Origin: CAZRAL01 sp964598005
GTDB lineage: Bacteria; Pseudomonadota; Gammaproteobacteria; Burkholderiales; Usitatibacteraceae
Assembly (NCBI GenBank): GCA_964598005.1
Contig: CAZRAL010000035.1
Location: forward strand, 1-27,615
Length of the DNA stretch: 27,615 nt
Reading direction: 5' to 3'
The notes beneath the pieces were generated by a model. It did no database searches, had not been told where the DNA came from, and saw only the letters and a list, made by a program, of their open reading frames with translations. A program made the position numbers and the translations under genes. How positions within the stretch are numbered: position 1 is the stretch's first letter; each line of letters starts with the position of its first letter. Of this stretch, positions 7,265 to 14,734 are shown piece after piece.

Positions 7265-7855
7265 ATGACCATGACCCCCATTTGCCGCGATAACTTGATG
7301 ACACTGGAAGCCTATGCCAAAGCCCGCCCCGACTTTCGTGCGCGGGCCATTGCGCGCAAGCGTGTGCGCACCGTCCACATTGGCCCTCACGTGACGCTAC
7401 TGTTTGAAGATGACTTGACCATTCAATACCAGATTCAGGAAATGTTGCGCGCGGAAAAAATTTTTGATGAGAGCGGCATACAGGATGAACTGGATGCCTA
7501 TAACCCGCTCATTCCAGATGGTCGCAATTTCAAAGCAACCATGCTGATCGAATATGAAAGCGAAGCCGAACGTAAAAGCGCACTGGAAAAACTGAAAGGC
7601 ATCGAGGATAAAACCTGGATTCGGGTGGCCGGTCAGGAAAAAATTTATGCCATAGCCGATGAAGACCTGGATCGTGAAAACGAAACCAAGACCTCGGCCG
7701 TGCATTTTCTGCGCTTCGAATTAACGCATGAAATGGCGACTGCGCTGAAAACTGGCAAGTCGCTATCGGCAGGAGTCGATCACTCCCATTACACGGCAAG
7801 TGTTGAGGCTGTGGCAGCGGAAACGCTGGCCTCGCTGATTACCGATCTTGATTAG
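7265..7855 (+). CDS. DUF3501 family protein
   Basis: 196 residues, soluble, rich in charged residues. The N-terminal part contains RAIARKRVRTVHIGPHVTLLF and QIQEMLRAEKIFDE, and the C-terminal part VHFLRFELT, features I associate with DUF3501. Family members sit next to rubrerythrin and the HdrB-like Fe-S protein, as here. Function unknown; a partner role in that redox set is inferred from position. Six bases separate it from the upstream stop, and it has no strong ribosome binding site of its own, so translation is probably coupled. Confidence 0.85.
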   Translation: MTMTPICRDNLMTLEAYAKARPDFRARAIARKRVRTVHIGPHVTLLFEDDLTIQYQIQEMLRAEKIFDESGIQDELDAYNPLIPDGRNFKATMLIEYESEAERKSALEKLKGIEDKTWIRVAGQEKIYAIADEDLDRENETKTSAVHFLRFELTHEMATALKTGKSLSAGVDHSHYTASVEAVAAETLASLITDLD

Positions 7856-7905
7856 CGATTTATAAACTTTTTTCGTGCCCAGTGTAGCGCTTCCTGATAA
7901 CAAAG

Positions 7906-8554
7906 TTAGGCCACTGCTTTCAGCCAAAAGGTATACAAATGACAAAACAAAAAAAAATTTATACCTGGAATAGGTTGGGACACTCCTTCAATAGTTACTG
8001 GTTACATCAAAACACGTGGATTCTATTCCATTCAGGAAAATATTCAGGCAATAAATAGTTTTCGATTTGATGAAGTTTATCCTTTTACAAATATTTTTTG
8101 TGGAAGCTCACCCGCTTCCTACGAGTCTCCCGTTATTGGTTTTGCCGGTTCGTATAAACAAATCGAAGAAGATTGGGCCGAATGGTTATGGAAATTTTCA
8201 CAGCTTTTGTCAGGCATCGATGCTGTCAGCGCCCGTGTAAATTTGGATTGTGTAGTCGGAAGTTATACTTGGTTACTGCAGCCAGAATATTTTTTAAAAA
8301 ATAAAAAATCTGACCGTTCAATGATAGGGGAAGTTTGGGGAATCACGGAAGCTCCTGAGGAAGATTTTAGTGTAAACGAGGAATGGCTGAATCACTTTGA
8401 CTCTGGGTGGAATAAATTTGTTGAGAGATGGCCTAAGCGAGAATCATAAGGCTGGAATTCCTTTACAAGATTGCAGCCTAATAAAACGTTCAATTAGACG
8501 GCAACTCGTTCAATGTTCAAGTGCGCTGGGCTGAACCACCAGTTAAGTTGAACG
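7906..8554 (+). mobile_element. Single integron-type gene cassette at a secondary site
   Basis: Left boundary G/TTAGGC at 7905-7911; right boundary G/TTAGCC at 8554-8560, with an attC-like site at 8476-8560. If excised, the circle would join ...AACG to TTAGGC, giving R' GTTAGGC, whose complement GCCTAAC matches the site's R'' (GCCTAAT) at six of seven bases. The restored empty site would be ...AACAAAGTTAGCCGTC, an intergenic point between DUF3501 and prmA. The cassette holds one AT-rich ORF in the same orientation, as cassettes usually do. Confidence 0.65.
7939..8449 (+). pseudogene. Cassette-borne ORF of unknown function, frameshifted in an A9 run
   Basis: ATG 7939 starts MTKQKK and then enters nine consecutive A (7949-7957). 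In the ATG frame a stop follows at about 8056. Skipping one base of the run leads into a long open frame (from PGIGWDTPS to WPKRES) ending at 8449, giving a ~169-residue soluble, aromatic-rich protein of no recognised family. Using only starts in the long frame would give a shorter product beginning at TTG 8207 and lose clearly coding-like sequence. The break may be a real mutation, a sequencing error in the homopolymer, or transcriptional slippage that restores the frame in part of the mRNAs. Confidence 0.55.
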
Positions 8555-8560
8555 TTAGCC
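8476..8560 (+). repeat. attC-like recombination site of the lone cassette
   Basis: R'' GCCTAAT (8476-8482) and R' GTTAGCC (8554-8560) bound 85 bases. AACGTTCAA (8485-8493) pairs with TTGAACGTT (8548-8556), and further GTTCAA / TTGAAC half-matches lie inside, giving the long imperfect hairpin expected of attC. R'' has T instead of the usual final C. Confidence 0.6.
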
Positions 8561-8640
8561 GTCATGAGGTAGATTGCGAGCAAAACAATTTGTGTCTGTG
8601 TTGCAACTCTGACAAAGCAATTTCCTAGGAGGAAAGCAAT

Positions 8641-9534
8641 ATGCCCTGGCTTTCAGTTATGCTGGACGTGCCGCACAACACGGCCGATGCGTGGGGAGAC
8701 GCTTTGCTGGATGCTGGCGCAATCTCGGTCAATGTTGACGATGCAACCGCCGGCACCGATGAGGAAAAACCCATTTTCGGCGAACCAGGCGCGGAAGTCG
8801 TTTTTTGGCAGCACTGCAAACTCACCACACTCTTCCCTGCCAACCATGATGTAGAAACCACATTGCGCCATGCTTCATCAGCACTGAACGTAGTGTGCCC
8901 TGCGTTTACAGCTTCCCACCTTGAAGATGAAGATTGGGTAAGCAAAAATCGCGATCAATTCCAGCCGATTCACATTTCGGATCGACTGTGGATCGTTCCA
9001 ACCTGGCACCGCACACCTGATGACAGCGCGATCAACATCGTACTCGACCCTGGCGCTGCATTCGGTACCGGCAACCATCCCACCACCCGACTTTGTTTGC
9101 TATGGCTTGAGGCGCACATCGATGCCACACAAAATCAAAGCATTCTCGATTACGGATGCGGCTCCGGGATTCTCGCGATAGCCGCTAAAAAATTCGGCGC
9201 TCAAAATGTGCATGGGGTGGATATTGACCCACAGGCTGTCGACGTAGCTCGTTACAACGCCATGCAAAACAACGTCAACATTGCATTCAGCACTGCCAGT
9301 GAAACGCTCGATTTCAAGGCTGATATTACTGTAGCCAATATTCTGGCCAATCCGCTCAAAATACTTGCGCCATTACTTGCAGCACACACTCGTGAAAATG
9401 GCTACCTGGTGCTGGCCGGAATTCTCGATGAGCAGGCGAGTGAAATAATCCGCATCTATCAACCCTGGTTCGATTTGGCGATATGGAAAAGCGAGGAAGG
9501 GTGGGCTTGTATTGCGGGAAAACGTAAGGCATAA
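8641..9534 (+). CDS. prmA: Ribosomal protein L11 methyltransferase
   Basis: Cytoplasmic SAM-dependent enzyme that trimethylates ribosomal protein L11. 297 residues, normal length. The N-terminal substrate-recognition domain is followed by LDPGAAFGTGNHPTT, the SAM motif LDYGCGSGILAIAAKKFGA, GVDIDPQAV and the catalytic-site segment TVANILANPL. A strong TAGGAGGAAAG ribosome binding site lies before ATG 8641. In betaproteobacteria prmA is usually directly followed by the DUF3426 gene; here that gene starts only at 11179. Confidence 0.96.
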   Translation: MPWLSVMLDVPHNTADAWGDALLDAGAISVNVDDATAGTDEEKPIFGEPGAEVVFWQHCKLTTLFPANHDVETTLRHASSALNVVCPAFTASHLEDEDWVSKNRDQFQPIHISDRLWIVPTWHRTPDDSAINIVLDPGAAFGTGNHPTTRLCLLWLEAHIDATQNQSILDYGCGSGILAIAAKKFGAQNVHGVDIDPQAVDVARYNAMQNNVNIAFSTASETLDFKADITVANILANPLKILAPLLAAHTRENGYLVLAGILDEQASEIIRIYQPWFDLAIWKSEEGWACIAGKRKA

Positions 9535-9613
9535 AACAGTAGCAACGCTATTATTTGAGTATGGGAACTCAGGCAATTTTTCAGGTGTACAAATGAAATA
9601 ATGTGCTGGGTAT

Positions 9614-10006
9614 CTACTCCCACACGATATTAGATACTCTGGGAATAGATAGTACCAATTCGGCCACATGCGCCCTTAGTTGCTCAATCTGTGGTGCGGG
9701 GTTAACTCGTTTAAAAAACCGCTGGATTAGCGAAAGTTCAGCAGCCAGAAAAATACTCCATTCGGTAGTGCTACTTTCGATATTTCCGCAGCCGAGCCAA
9801 AGCATGAATGGTTTGCGCGACACCACGATCATCCAGCCAAAATCTTCAGGAACGATTTCCGCTATGGCGATACCGCGCTCTTTCAATCTATCGACCAACC
9901 AGTTAGCTAGTGCTTTGCCCATGACCCCCGGGTTTGTCTCTTCTTCCTCCTTCGATATAGGCTCGAAGTAGTCAGTTTGAAATGTAACTTGTGGACTTAT
10001 ACTCAT
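9614..10006 (-). CDS. Conserved-looking hypothetical protein
   Basis: 130 residues from ATG at 10006 (an adjacent GTG at 10009 would add one residue), with AAGG a few bases upstream. Soluble, acidic N-terminal region (EPISKEEEETNP), then a helix (ALANWLVDRLKER), then VPEDFGWMIVVSRKPFMLWLGCGN, which looks like a conserved beta-strand core. I cannot assign a family. It may form a unit with the zincin-like gene upstream on the same strand (78-base gap). Both lie in the accessory segment between prmA and the DUF3426 gene. Confidence 0.6.
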   Translation of the reverse strand: MSISPQVTFQTDYFEPISKEEEETNPGVMGKALANWLVDRLKERGIAIAEIVPEDFGWMIVVSRKPFMLWLGCGNIESSTTEWSIFLAAELSLIQRFFKRVNPAPQIEQLRAHVAELVLSIPRVSNIVWE

Positions 10007-10084
10007 CACTAACCTTAACTTTCTCCCAGACTACAGACTGTCTAAAAGCATAACTGGCGCAAAGACTCGCTTGATTAGGCTACC

Positions 10085-10864
10085 TCATGGTGGGCAAAAC
10101 CAGGCCAGACTCAACCTGTCTTTTTCAAGAGACTGAAGGTTGACTATTGGGTTAAAAGGAACAATCCCCTTCTGTTGTAAGGCCTGAAAAGTCTTGTCCG
10201 CATACCGATATGCATAATCTTCTTTTTCAGTTCGAGTGCGGTTGCGCCATTCGCTTTCGGGCCAACGCTTATAATCAATGTGGTGCCCTATTTCGTGTAG
10301 TAGTGTTCGATAAAGTAAAGTATTTCTGAGCGAATTTGGTGTAACGTGAATTTTTATTTCATGCCTTGTCCTGCAAACTTCGTGTCCATCTGCCCGTAGC
10401 CTATCAAGTTCGCGGGAAAACTCAGGTCTAATTGAACTGCCCCAAATAATCGGCGTAAGGTTCTGAGCTTCAAGGATGACGGCTGTACCGCTGTAAGAAG
10501 AAATATCAAAAGAAAAAATGGCTCGCCCCCATACTGGACTGAGGATATGCTGCTTACGAGTCGGTTGACGCAAGACAATAAAATCAAAAACCGAAATATC
10601 ATTAAGCGGGCAGTGCGCCAAGACCGCGCAAATATCATCAATTGTGCACGGATAAAACCAATTTTGTTTGGTTGGTTCAACGAAAAAGTGAAGGTCGCGG
10701 TTTCCCACGAATCTTGTCACCAAGACATACGAATTCAGGCATTCATAAAAGCATTTTGACTTGTGCCAGGATTCAGGGATGACAAACTTATTATTTGATC
10801 CGTGACCATGTGCTTTAGTGCCAACGTGCTTGTTTCGACGGGTGGGATTCCAACCAGGACGCAT
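10085..10864 (-). CDS. Putative zinc metallopeptidase-like protein (HExxH)
   Basis: 259 residues. The only strong motif is LLHEIGHHIDY (H190-E-x-x-H194, followed by H195), the classic gluzincin/metzincin metal site, lying in the C-terminal third. The preceding region has no signal peptide or membrane helix, so a cytoplasmic or toxin-like role is possible. The rest matches no family I know. The ribosome binding site is weak, and a perfect 7-3-7 palindrome lies only six bases upstream of the ATG. Proteolytic activity is inferred from the motif alone; such motifs occur also in non-peptidase proteins. Confidence 0.55.
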   Translation of the reverse strand: MRPGWNPTRRNKHVGTKAHGHGSNNKFVIPESWHKSKCFYECLNSYVLVTRFVGNRDLHFFVEPTKQNWFYPCTIDDICAVLAHCPLNDISVFDFIVLRQPTRKQHILSPVWGRAIFSFDISSYSGTAVILEAQNLTPIIWGSSIRPEFSRELDRLRADGHEVCRTRHEIKIHVTPNSLRNTLLYRTLLHEIGHHIDYKRWPESEWRNRTRTEKEDYAYRYADKTFQALQQKGIVPFNPIVNLQSLEKDRLSLAWFCPP

Positions 10865-10869
10865 TAGTT

Positions 10870-10886
10870 TTTACTGTAGCAGTAAA
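10870..10886 (-). promoter_or_regulatory. Short palindrome, possible operator of the zincin-like gene
   Basis: TTTACTG-TAG-CAGTAAA is a perfect 7-base inverted repeat with a 3-base centre, ending six bases from the ATG of the minus-strand gene at 10864. It could be a repressor site or an mRNA hairpin over the ribosome binding site. Confidence 0.3.
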
Positions 10887-10964
10887 CAACGGATGTATTA
10901 AGTGTGTGTGGAAACATAAGCGCAATTTTTGGCATCCGATTGACGGAGTTATTAGTCATGGCTA

Positions 10965-10996
10965 GGCTCATAGAGGACTTAATCAGAGGTTCCTAA
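10965..10996. repeat. Family A element, right-end fragment (copy 4)
   Basis: GGCTCATAGAGGACTTAATC followed by AGAGGTTCCTAA matches the outer end of copy 3 with two differences. No partner end is found within 600 bases upstream, so only one terminus survives. The 10865-11178 gap holds this fragment, the palindrome at 10870 and family B copy 2, and otherwise no gene. Confidence 0.65.
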
Positions 10997-11052
10997 CTTA
11001 AATGGAGAATTCTGAAAGACGGGAAATAATACATCGATTAAGTTAAAGTAAC

Positions 11053-11136
11053 TGATGTTACGCACTGCAGAGGAGAAACATTTTTACCGGAAAAGCCATT
11101 TTCATAGGGAAGCCGCTTCGCCTGCGCGTAACATCA
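11053..11136. repeat. MITE-like element, family B, copy 2 (84 bp)
   Basis: Identical over 84 bases to 3761-3844, including the TGATGTTACGC / GCGTAACATCA ends. TTAAAGTAA stands on both sides (one base out from each end), a 9-base target duplication. Identity of the copies indicates recent spread. It ends about 40 bases before the DUF3426 gene and may carry or replace its promoter. Confidence 0.85.
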
Positions 11137-11178
11137 ATTAAAGTAAGTAACGATTGTCGTAAACATTCCACTAATGCC

Positions 11179-12111
11179 ATGCTGCTAACGACCTGCCCCA
11201 ACTGCGCCGCCCAATTCAAGGTTCAACCCGATCAACTAAATGTTGGTCAAGGCCGGGTCATGTGCGGAAAGTGCCGGAATATATTTAACGCGTTTCAGAT
11301 GCTGGCGCGTGTTCCCGATCCTGAGCTTCCTGTGCCTCCGGCAACAGCACCAGAAAACACTACGCCCCATGAAAGTCCCGGGTACGGCTCACCTGAAGTT
11401 TTGTTGCCGGAGATCCCCGCTAGCAAAATAGCGCCCATTTCCCCTAAAATCGCAGGGGCAGCGATTGAAAAAGAAAAGATACAGCGCAGAGATCCTGAAG
11501 CTACTATCGAGAACACAAAAATCGATCGGGCTGTGCCGCAAGTTGCACCAGCGACCCCTGTTGCTTTACCCAAGATAACGCTAGAAACAAGCAATTCCTT
11601 GCTGGCGCAGCCCCTCAAAAATCACAGGGGTGAGCGTCCGCTGGTATGGGGTGCGGGGTGCTTATTATTGCTTCTGCTCATGATTGGCCAAAGTTTGTAT
11701 GCGTTTCGCAATCCGATTTTGCAGGCTTTCCCGCAGACCCATCCCCCATTGGCAAGAATGTGCGCATTCCTGCGCTGTACCTTATCGTGGGCGCGCGACG
11801 ATAAAGCTGTGGTGATCGAATCGTCCGACTTGATCGAATCGCCCGGCAAAGCCGGGCAATATTTATTGTCTGCAGTTATCGCCAATCGCAGCGCGATTGC
11901 GCAAGACCTTCCAGCAATGGATGTGCATTTGACTGATAGCGCCAATCAAATCGTGATACGGCGAACGCTTTTGCCTGCCGACTATTTAGGAAGGTCGCCT
12001 AAAACCGATGAAAACCTCTCGCCGAATTCCCAGTTATTCGTCAATCTGAATGTGAATATCGACCCGAAAATCAGCGCCTCAGGCTATACCTACGAAGTTT
12101 TTTACCCTTAA
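11179..12111 (+). CDS. DUF3426 membrane protein with N-terminal zinc ribbon
   Basis: 310 residues. An MJ0042-type zinc ribbon with C6, C9, C29 and C32 (CPNC...CGKC) is followed by a long Pro/Ala/Glu-rich linker, one transmembrane helix around residues 152-172 (WGAGCLLLLLLMIGQSLYAF), and a C-terminal DUF3426 domain (ESSDLIESPGKAGQYLLSAV...YTYEVFYP) probably in the periplasm. The family usually follows prmA in betaproteobacteria; function is unknown. The ATG at 11179 lacks a clear ribosome binding site. Convergent with cytochrome c4. Confidence 0.88.
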   Translation: MLLTTCPNCAAQFKVQPDQLNVGQGRVMCGKCRNIFNAFQMLARVPDPELPVPPATAPENTTPHESPGYGSPEVLLPEIPASKIAPISPKIAGAAIEKEKIQRRDPEATIENTKIDRAVPQVAPATPVALPKITLETSNSLLAQPLKNHRGERPLVWGAGCLLLLLLMIGQSLYAFRNPILQAFPQTHPPLARMCAFLRCTLSWARDDKAVVIESSDLIESPGKAGQYLLSAVIANRSAIAQDLPAMDVHLTDSANQIVIRRTLLPADYLGRSPKTDENLSPNSQLFVNLNVNIDPKISASGYTYEVFYP

Positions 12112-12144
12112 AAATCTCTGATTCAGCAACTTACGAAACGCGGC

Positions 12145-12795
12145 TTAGCGTGAACGCATGCCGGCAATATATTCGGCAACCGCCTGCATATCGGCACTAC
12201 GCATGCGTGTGGCAATCGCTCCCATTTGCGGATGTTTACGGGCCCCCTCGTTATATAACTGGAGTTGCGTAAGGGTGTATTCGGGATATTGTCCGGCCAA
12301 ACGCGGATAGCGAGCCGGAATTCCAGCACCCGTTCCACCATGGCAACCGGCGCAGGCGGGAACTTTCAATTCAGGGATACCAGCCCGGTAAATTTTTTGC
12401 CCGCGTTCAGCAATGGCGTGATCCCGGGCAACGGCTACAGGTTTTGCTGCTTGAGAATAGAAATATGCACCCAGCGCCTTCATGTCTTCAGGCGTTAAAT
12501 TTGCCGCCATCCCCTGCATAATCGGATTTTTACGGGCTCCGGATTTATAAAGTGCCAGTTGCGATGCGATATACTGCTCCGGGTGGCCTGCGATGCTGGG
12601 ATTGCCTGAAATGGGGCTATTGCCATCGATGCCATGGCACGCAACGCAAACCGATCTCGCTATTTGTTGGCCGCGCGCCAGCATTTCAGCTCGCGCAGGA
12701 GCAGCCGATTTTTGGGTTCCCTCGTTTGCCTGTACGCTGCTCCATGCACCGATGCCAGCCCATATTGCAATCACCACAACCACATACTGTTTCAT
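12145..12795 (-). CDS. Dihaem cytochrome c4
   Basis: 216-residue periplasmic electron carrier, normally passing electrons from the bc1 complex to terminal oxidases. Signal peptide at residues 1-23 (cleavage after VQA). Two class I domains, each with a haem site: C50-V-A-C53-H54 and C148-A-G-C151-H152. Axial Met candidates lie in PIMQGMAANL and KHPQMGAIATRM. The repeated YIASQLALYKSGARKNP / LTQLQLYNEGARKHP segments show the internal duplication typical of c4. AAGGGT precedes the ATG. It is divergent from engB, a common arrangement in this group. Confidence 0.95.
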   Translation of the reverse strand: MKQYVVVVIAIWAGIGAWSSVQANEGTQKSAAPARAEMLARGQQIARSVCVACHGIDGNSPISGNPSIAGHPEQYIASQLALYKSGARKNPIMQGMAANLTPEDMKALGAYFYSQAAKPVAVARDHAIAERGQKIYRAGIPELKVPACAGCHGGTGAGIPARYPRLAGQYPEYTLTQLQLYNEGARKHPQMGAIATRMRSADMQAVAEYIAGMRSR

Positions 12796-12894
12796 TGCTT
12801 ACCCTTTTTGCAAAGAATCGTTTAATTGATAATTTTAGCGTACCTGACGTGCAATGGCGAATCGATGCGATGTGTTCTCACTTTCTGGCGATAG

Positions 12895-13512
12895 ATGACC
12901 ATGGGTTTGTTTGAGCGCGCCATATACGTCGCTTCGGCGCACGATCTGGATCAGTTGCCTCCAGACGATCAGGATATCGAAATTGCGTTCGTTGGCCGTT
13001 CCAATGCAGGAAAATCGAGCGTCATTAACACCCTGGCGCGCCACCGCCGGCTGGCGTTTGTTTCCAAAACGCCAGGGCGTACGCAGTTGATCAATTTTTT
13101 CTCGCTCGGCAATGGATTATGCCTGGTGGATTTACCGGGATATGGATTCGCCAATGTGCCCTTTGCCATCAAAACCCACTGGGAGCAATTGCTTGCGACT
13201 TATGTAGGCAGCCGACGGGCGCTTGCTGGTATTGTTTTGATTATGGATGCGCGTCATCCGATGAAAGACCTGGACAGACAGTTATTGGATTGGTTTGCGC
13301 CTACTGGAAAACCCGTGCATATATTGTTAACCAAAGCTGACAAGTTCTCGCGTAGCCAAGGTTTAAACGTTTTAAAGGAGGTAAAAGACCAATTGGCAGC
13401 CCGGCATGGTGATGTCACGGTGCAATTGTTTTCCAGTCTGAAAAAAACTGGTTTGGAGGAAGCGGAAGCCGCAATAACCCGGCTATTTGCCTCCGCTAGC
13501 AAAACGGAATAA
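12895..13512 (+). CDS. engB: Ribosome biogenesis GTPase EngB (YsxC/YihA)
   Basis: Essential GTPase for assembly of the 50S subunit. 205 residues. G1 GRSNAGKS (34-41), G2 Thr in PGRTQ (64), G3 DLPGYG (79-84), G4 TKAD (146-149) and G5 around FSSLKK are all present. ATG 12895 and ATG 12901 are both possible starts; neither has a strong ribosome binding site. Confidence 0.96.
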   Translation: MTMGLFERAIYVASAHDLDQLPPDDQDIEIAFVGRSNAGKSSVINTLARHRRLAFVSKTPGRTQLINFFSLGNGLCLVDLPGYGFANVPFAIKTHWEQLLATYVGSRRALAGIVLIMDARHPMKDLDRQLLDWFAPTGKPVHILLTKADKFSRSQGLNVLKEVKDQLAARHGDVTVQLFSSLKKTGLEEAEAAITRLFASASKTE

Positions 13513-13524
13513 CACAAAAAGAAA

Positions 13525-13555
13525 GGGGTCCAGGAAAAGGGGTAACCTGGACCCC
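13525..13555. terminator. Strong hairpin between engB and hemB
   Basis: Perfect 10-base stem GGGGTCCAGG / CCTGGACCCC with an 11-base loop, starting 12 bases after the engB stop. There is no U-run on the plus strand; an A-rich stretch (AACACAAAAAGAAA) precedes it, so the classic U-tail exists only for minus-strand transcription. It could be an engB transcript end or a REP-like repeat remnant. Confidence 0.45.
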
Positions 13556-13609
13556 ATCAATAGCCTTAAAAGATTAAGGCGCCCGCTCAGGGAGGAGAAG
13601 CGGGGAGAG

Positions 13610-13641
13610 GTCACCCTCTCATACGATATGATAGAGGTGAC
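13610..13641. other. Imperfect palindrome upstream of hemB
   Basis: GTCACC (13610-13615) pairs with GGTGAC (13636-13641), with further partial pairing of CTCTCAT and ATGATAGAG inside. A smaller palindrome CCTTAA/TTAAGG lies at 13564-13579. With the hairpin at 13525, the 217-base gap between engB and hemB holds three stem-forming sequences and no gene. Confidence 0.35.
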
Positions 13642-13729
13642 GGTTGAAAGTTCAATACCATTTTTGTATTGATTTGAAAACAATTGTTTCTCATGCTTAT
13701 CTCTAAAATATGATCGTATTGCTCTTCTT

Positions 13730-14734
13730 ATGATTTCTTCTGGACAATTTCCTGAACGGCGCATGCGCCGCCTGCGTCGTACACCGTGGCTACGAAACTT
13801 GCTGTGTGAGTCATCGCTATCGCCACATGACCTTATTTACCCGGTATTTATACTTGAGGGTGAAAAGAAAAAACAGGCGATTGCGGCCATGCCGGGGATC
13901 GAAAGACTGTCACTGGATTTGCTCTATCCTATCGTCGAACAGTGTATTCGACTGGGTATTCCTGCCATTGCATTATTTCCCCTAATAGAGGGTTCGCTAA
14001 AAACTTTAGGTGCGGAGGAGGCCTTCAATCCACAGGGCCTGGTTCCTCGCGCCGTGCGGGAACTCAAGACGCGCTTTCCGGAAATCGGCGTTATTACCGA
14101 TGTCGCATTGGATCCCTATACCAGCCATGGTCAAGATGGCTTGATCGACGAGACGGGCTACATCATGAACGACGAATCCATTGCTGTTTTGAAAAAACAG
14201 GCGTTAAGCCATGCCCATGCAGGTGTCGATATCGTTGCGCCTAGCGACATGATGGATGGTCGCGTTGGGGCAATTCGAGCCGAGCTAGATCAGGCCAAAT
14301 TTATTCACACTGCAATCATGGCTTACTCAGCCAAATATGCCAGCAATTTTTATGGCCCGTTCCGTGAAGCGGTGGGCTCGGCTGCCAATCTTGGAAAAAG
14401 CGACAAAATGAACTATCAGATGAATCCTGCGAATTCCGACGAAGCGTTGCGCGAAATTGCGCTCGATCTGCAAGAAGGGGCCGATATGGTGATGGTGAAG
14501 CCTGGTATGCCATACCTGGATATCGTCTACCGCTGTAAACAATCCTTTGGTGTACCCACTTTTGCCTATCAGGTTAGCGGCGAATATGCGATGTTGAAGG
14601 CTGCCGCGCAAAGTGGCTGGCTCGATGAGCGGGCCTGCGTTCTGGAATCATTGATTGCATTCAAACGTGCGGGAGCCGATGGCATTTTTACTTATTTTGC
14701 ACCGCAGGTTGCAAAGTGGCTAAAAGAACTCTAA
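13730..14734 (+). CDS. hemB: Delta-aminolevulinic acid dehydratase (porphobilinogen synthase)
   Basis: Condenses two 5-aminolevulinate molecules to porphobilinogen in haem synthesis, cytoplasmic. 334 residues. Schiff-base lysines are visible as K202 (YSAKYASNFYGPFR) and K257 (MVKPGMPYLD). The metal loop reads DVALDPYTSHGQDG (124-137): Asp and Ala replace the three zinc-binding Cys, so this is the Mg2+-type enzyme common in proteobacteria. ATG 13730 is used; the Met at codon 12 (13763) is an alternative. Its stop overlaps the stop of the opposing gene by four bases. Confidence 0.96.
   Translation: MISSGQFPERRMRRLRRTPWLRNLLCESSLSPHDLIYPVFILEGEKKKQAIAAMPGIERLSLDLLYPIVEQCIRLGIPAIALFPLIEGSLKTLGAEEAFNPQGLVPRAVRELKTRFPEIGVITDVALDPYTSHGQDGLIDETGYIMNDESIAVLKKQALSHAHAGVDIVAPSDMMDGRVGAIRAELDQAKFIHTAIMAYSAKYASNFYGPFREAVGSAANLGKSDKMNYQMNPANSDEALREIALDLQEGADMVMVKPGMPYLDIVYRCKQSFGVPTFAYQVSGEYAMLKAAAQSGWLDERACVLESLIAFKRAGADGIFTYFAPQVAKWLKEL

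Noticed and set aside
10010..10084. Possible attC between the two minus-strand accessory genes (GCCTAAT ... GTTAAGG)
   Set aside because: The cores are loosely present, but the interior shows no convincing hairpin and the boundary bases do not pair as in the real cassettes.
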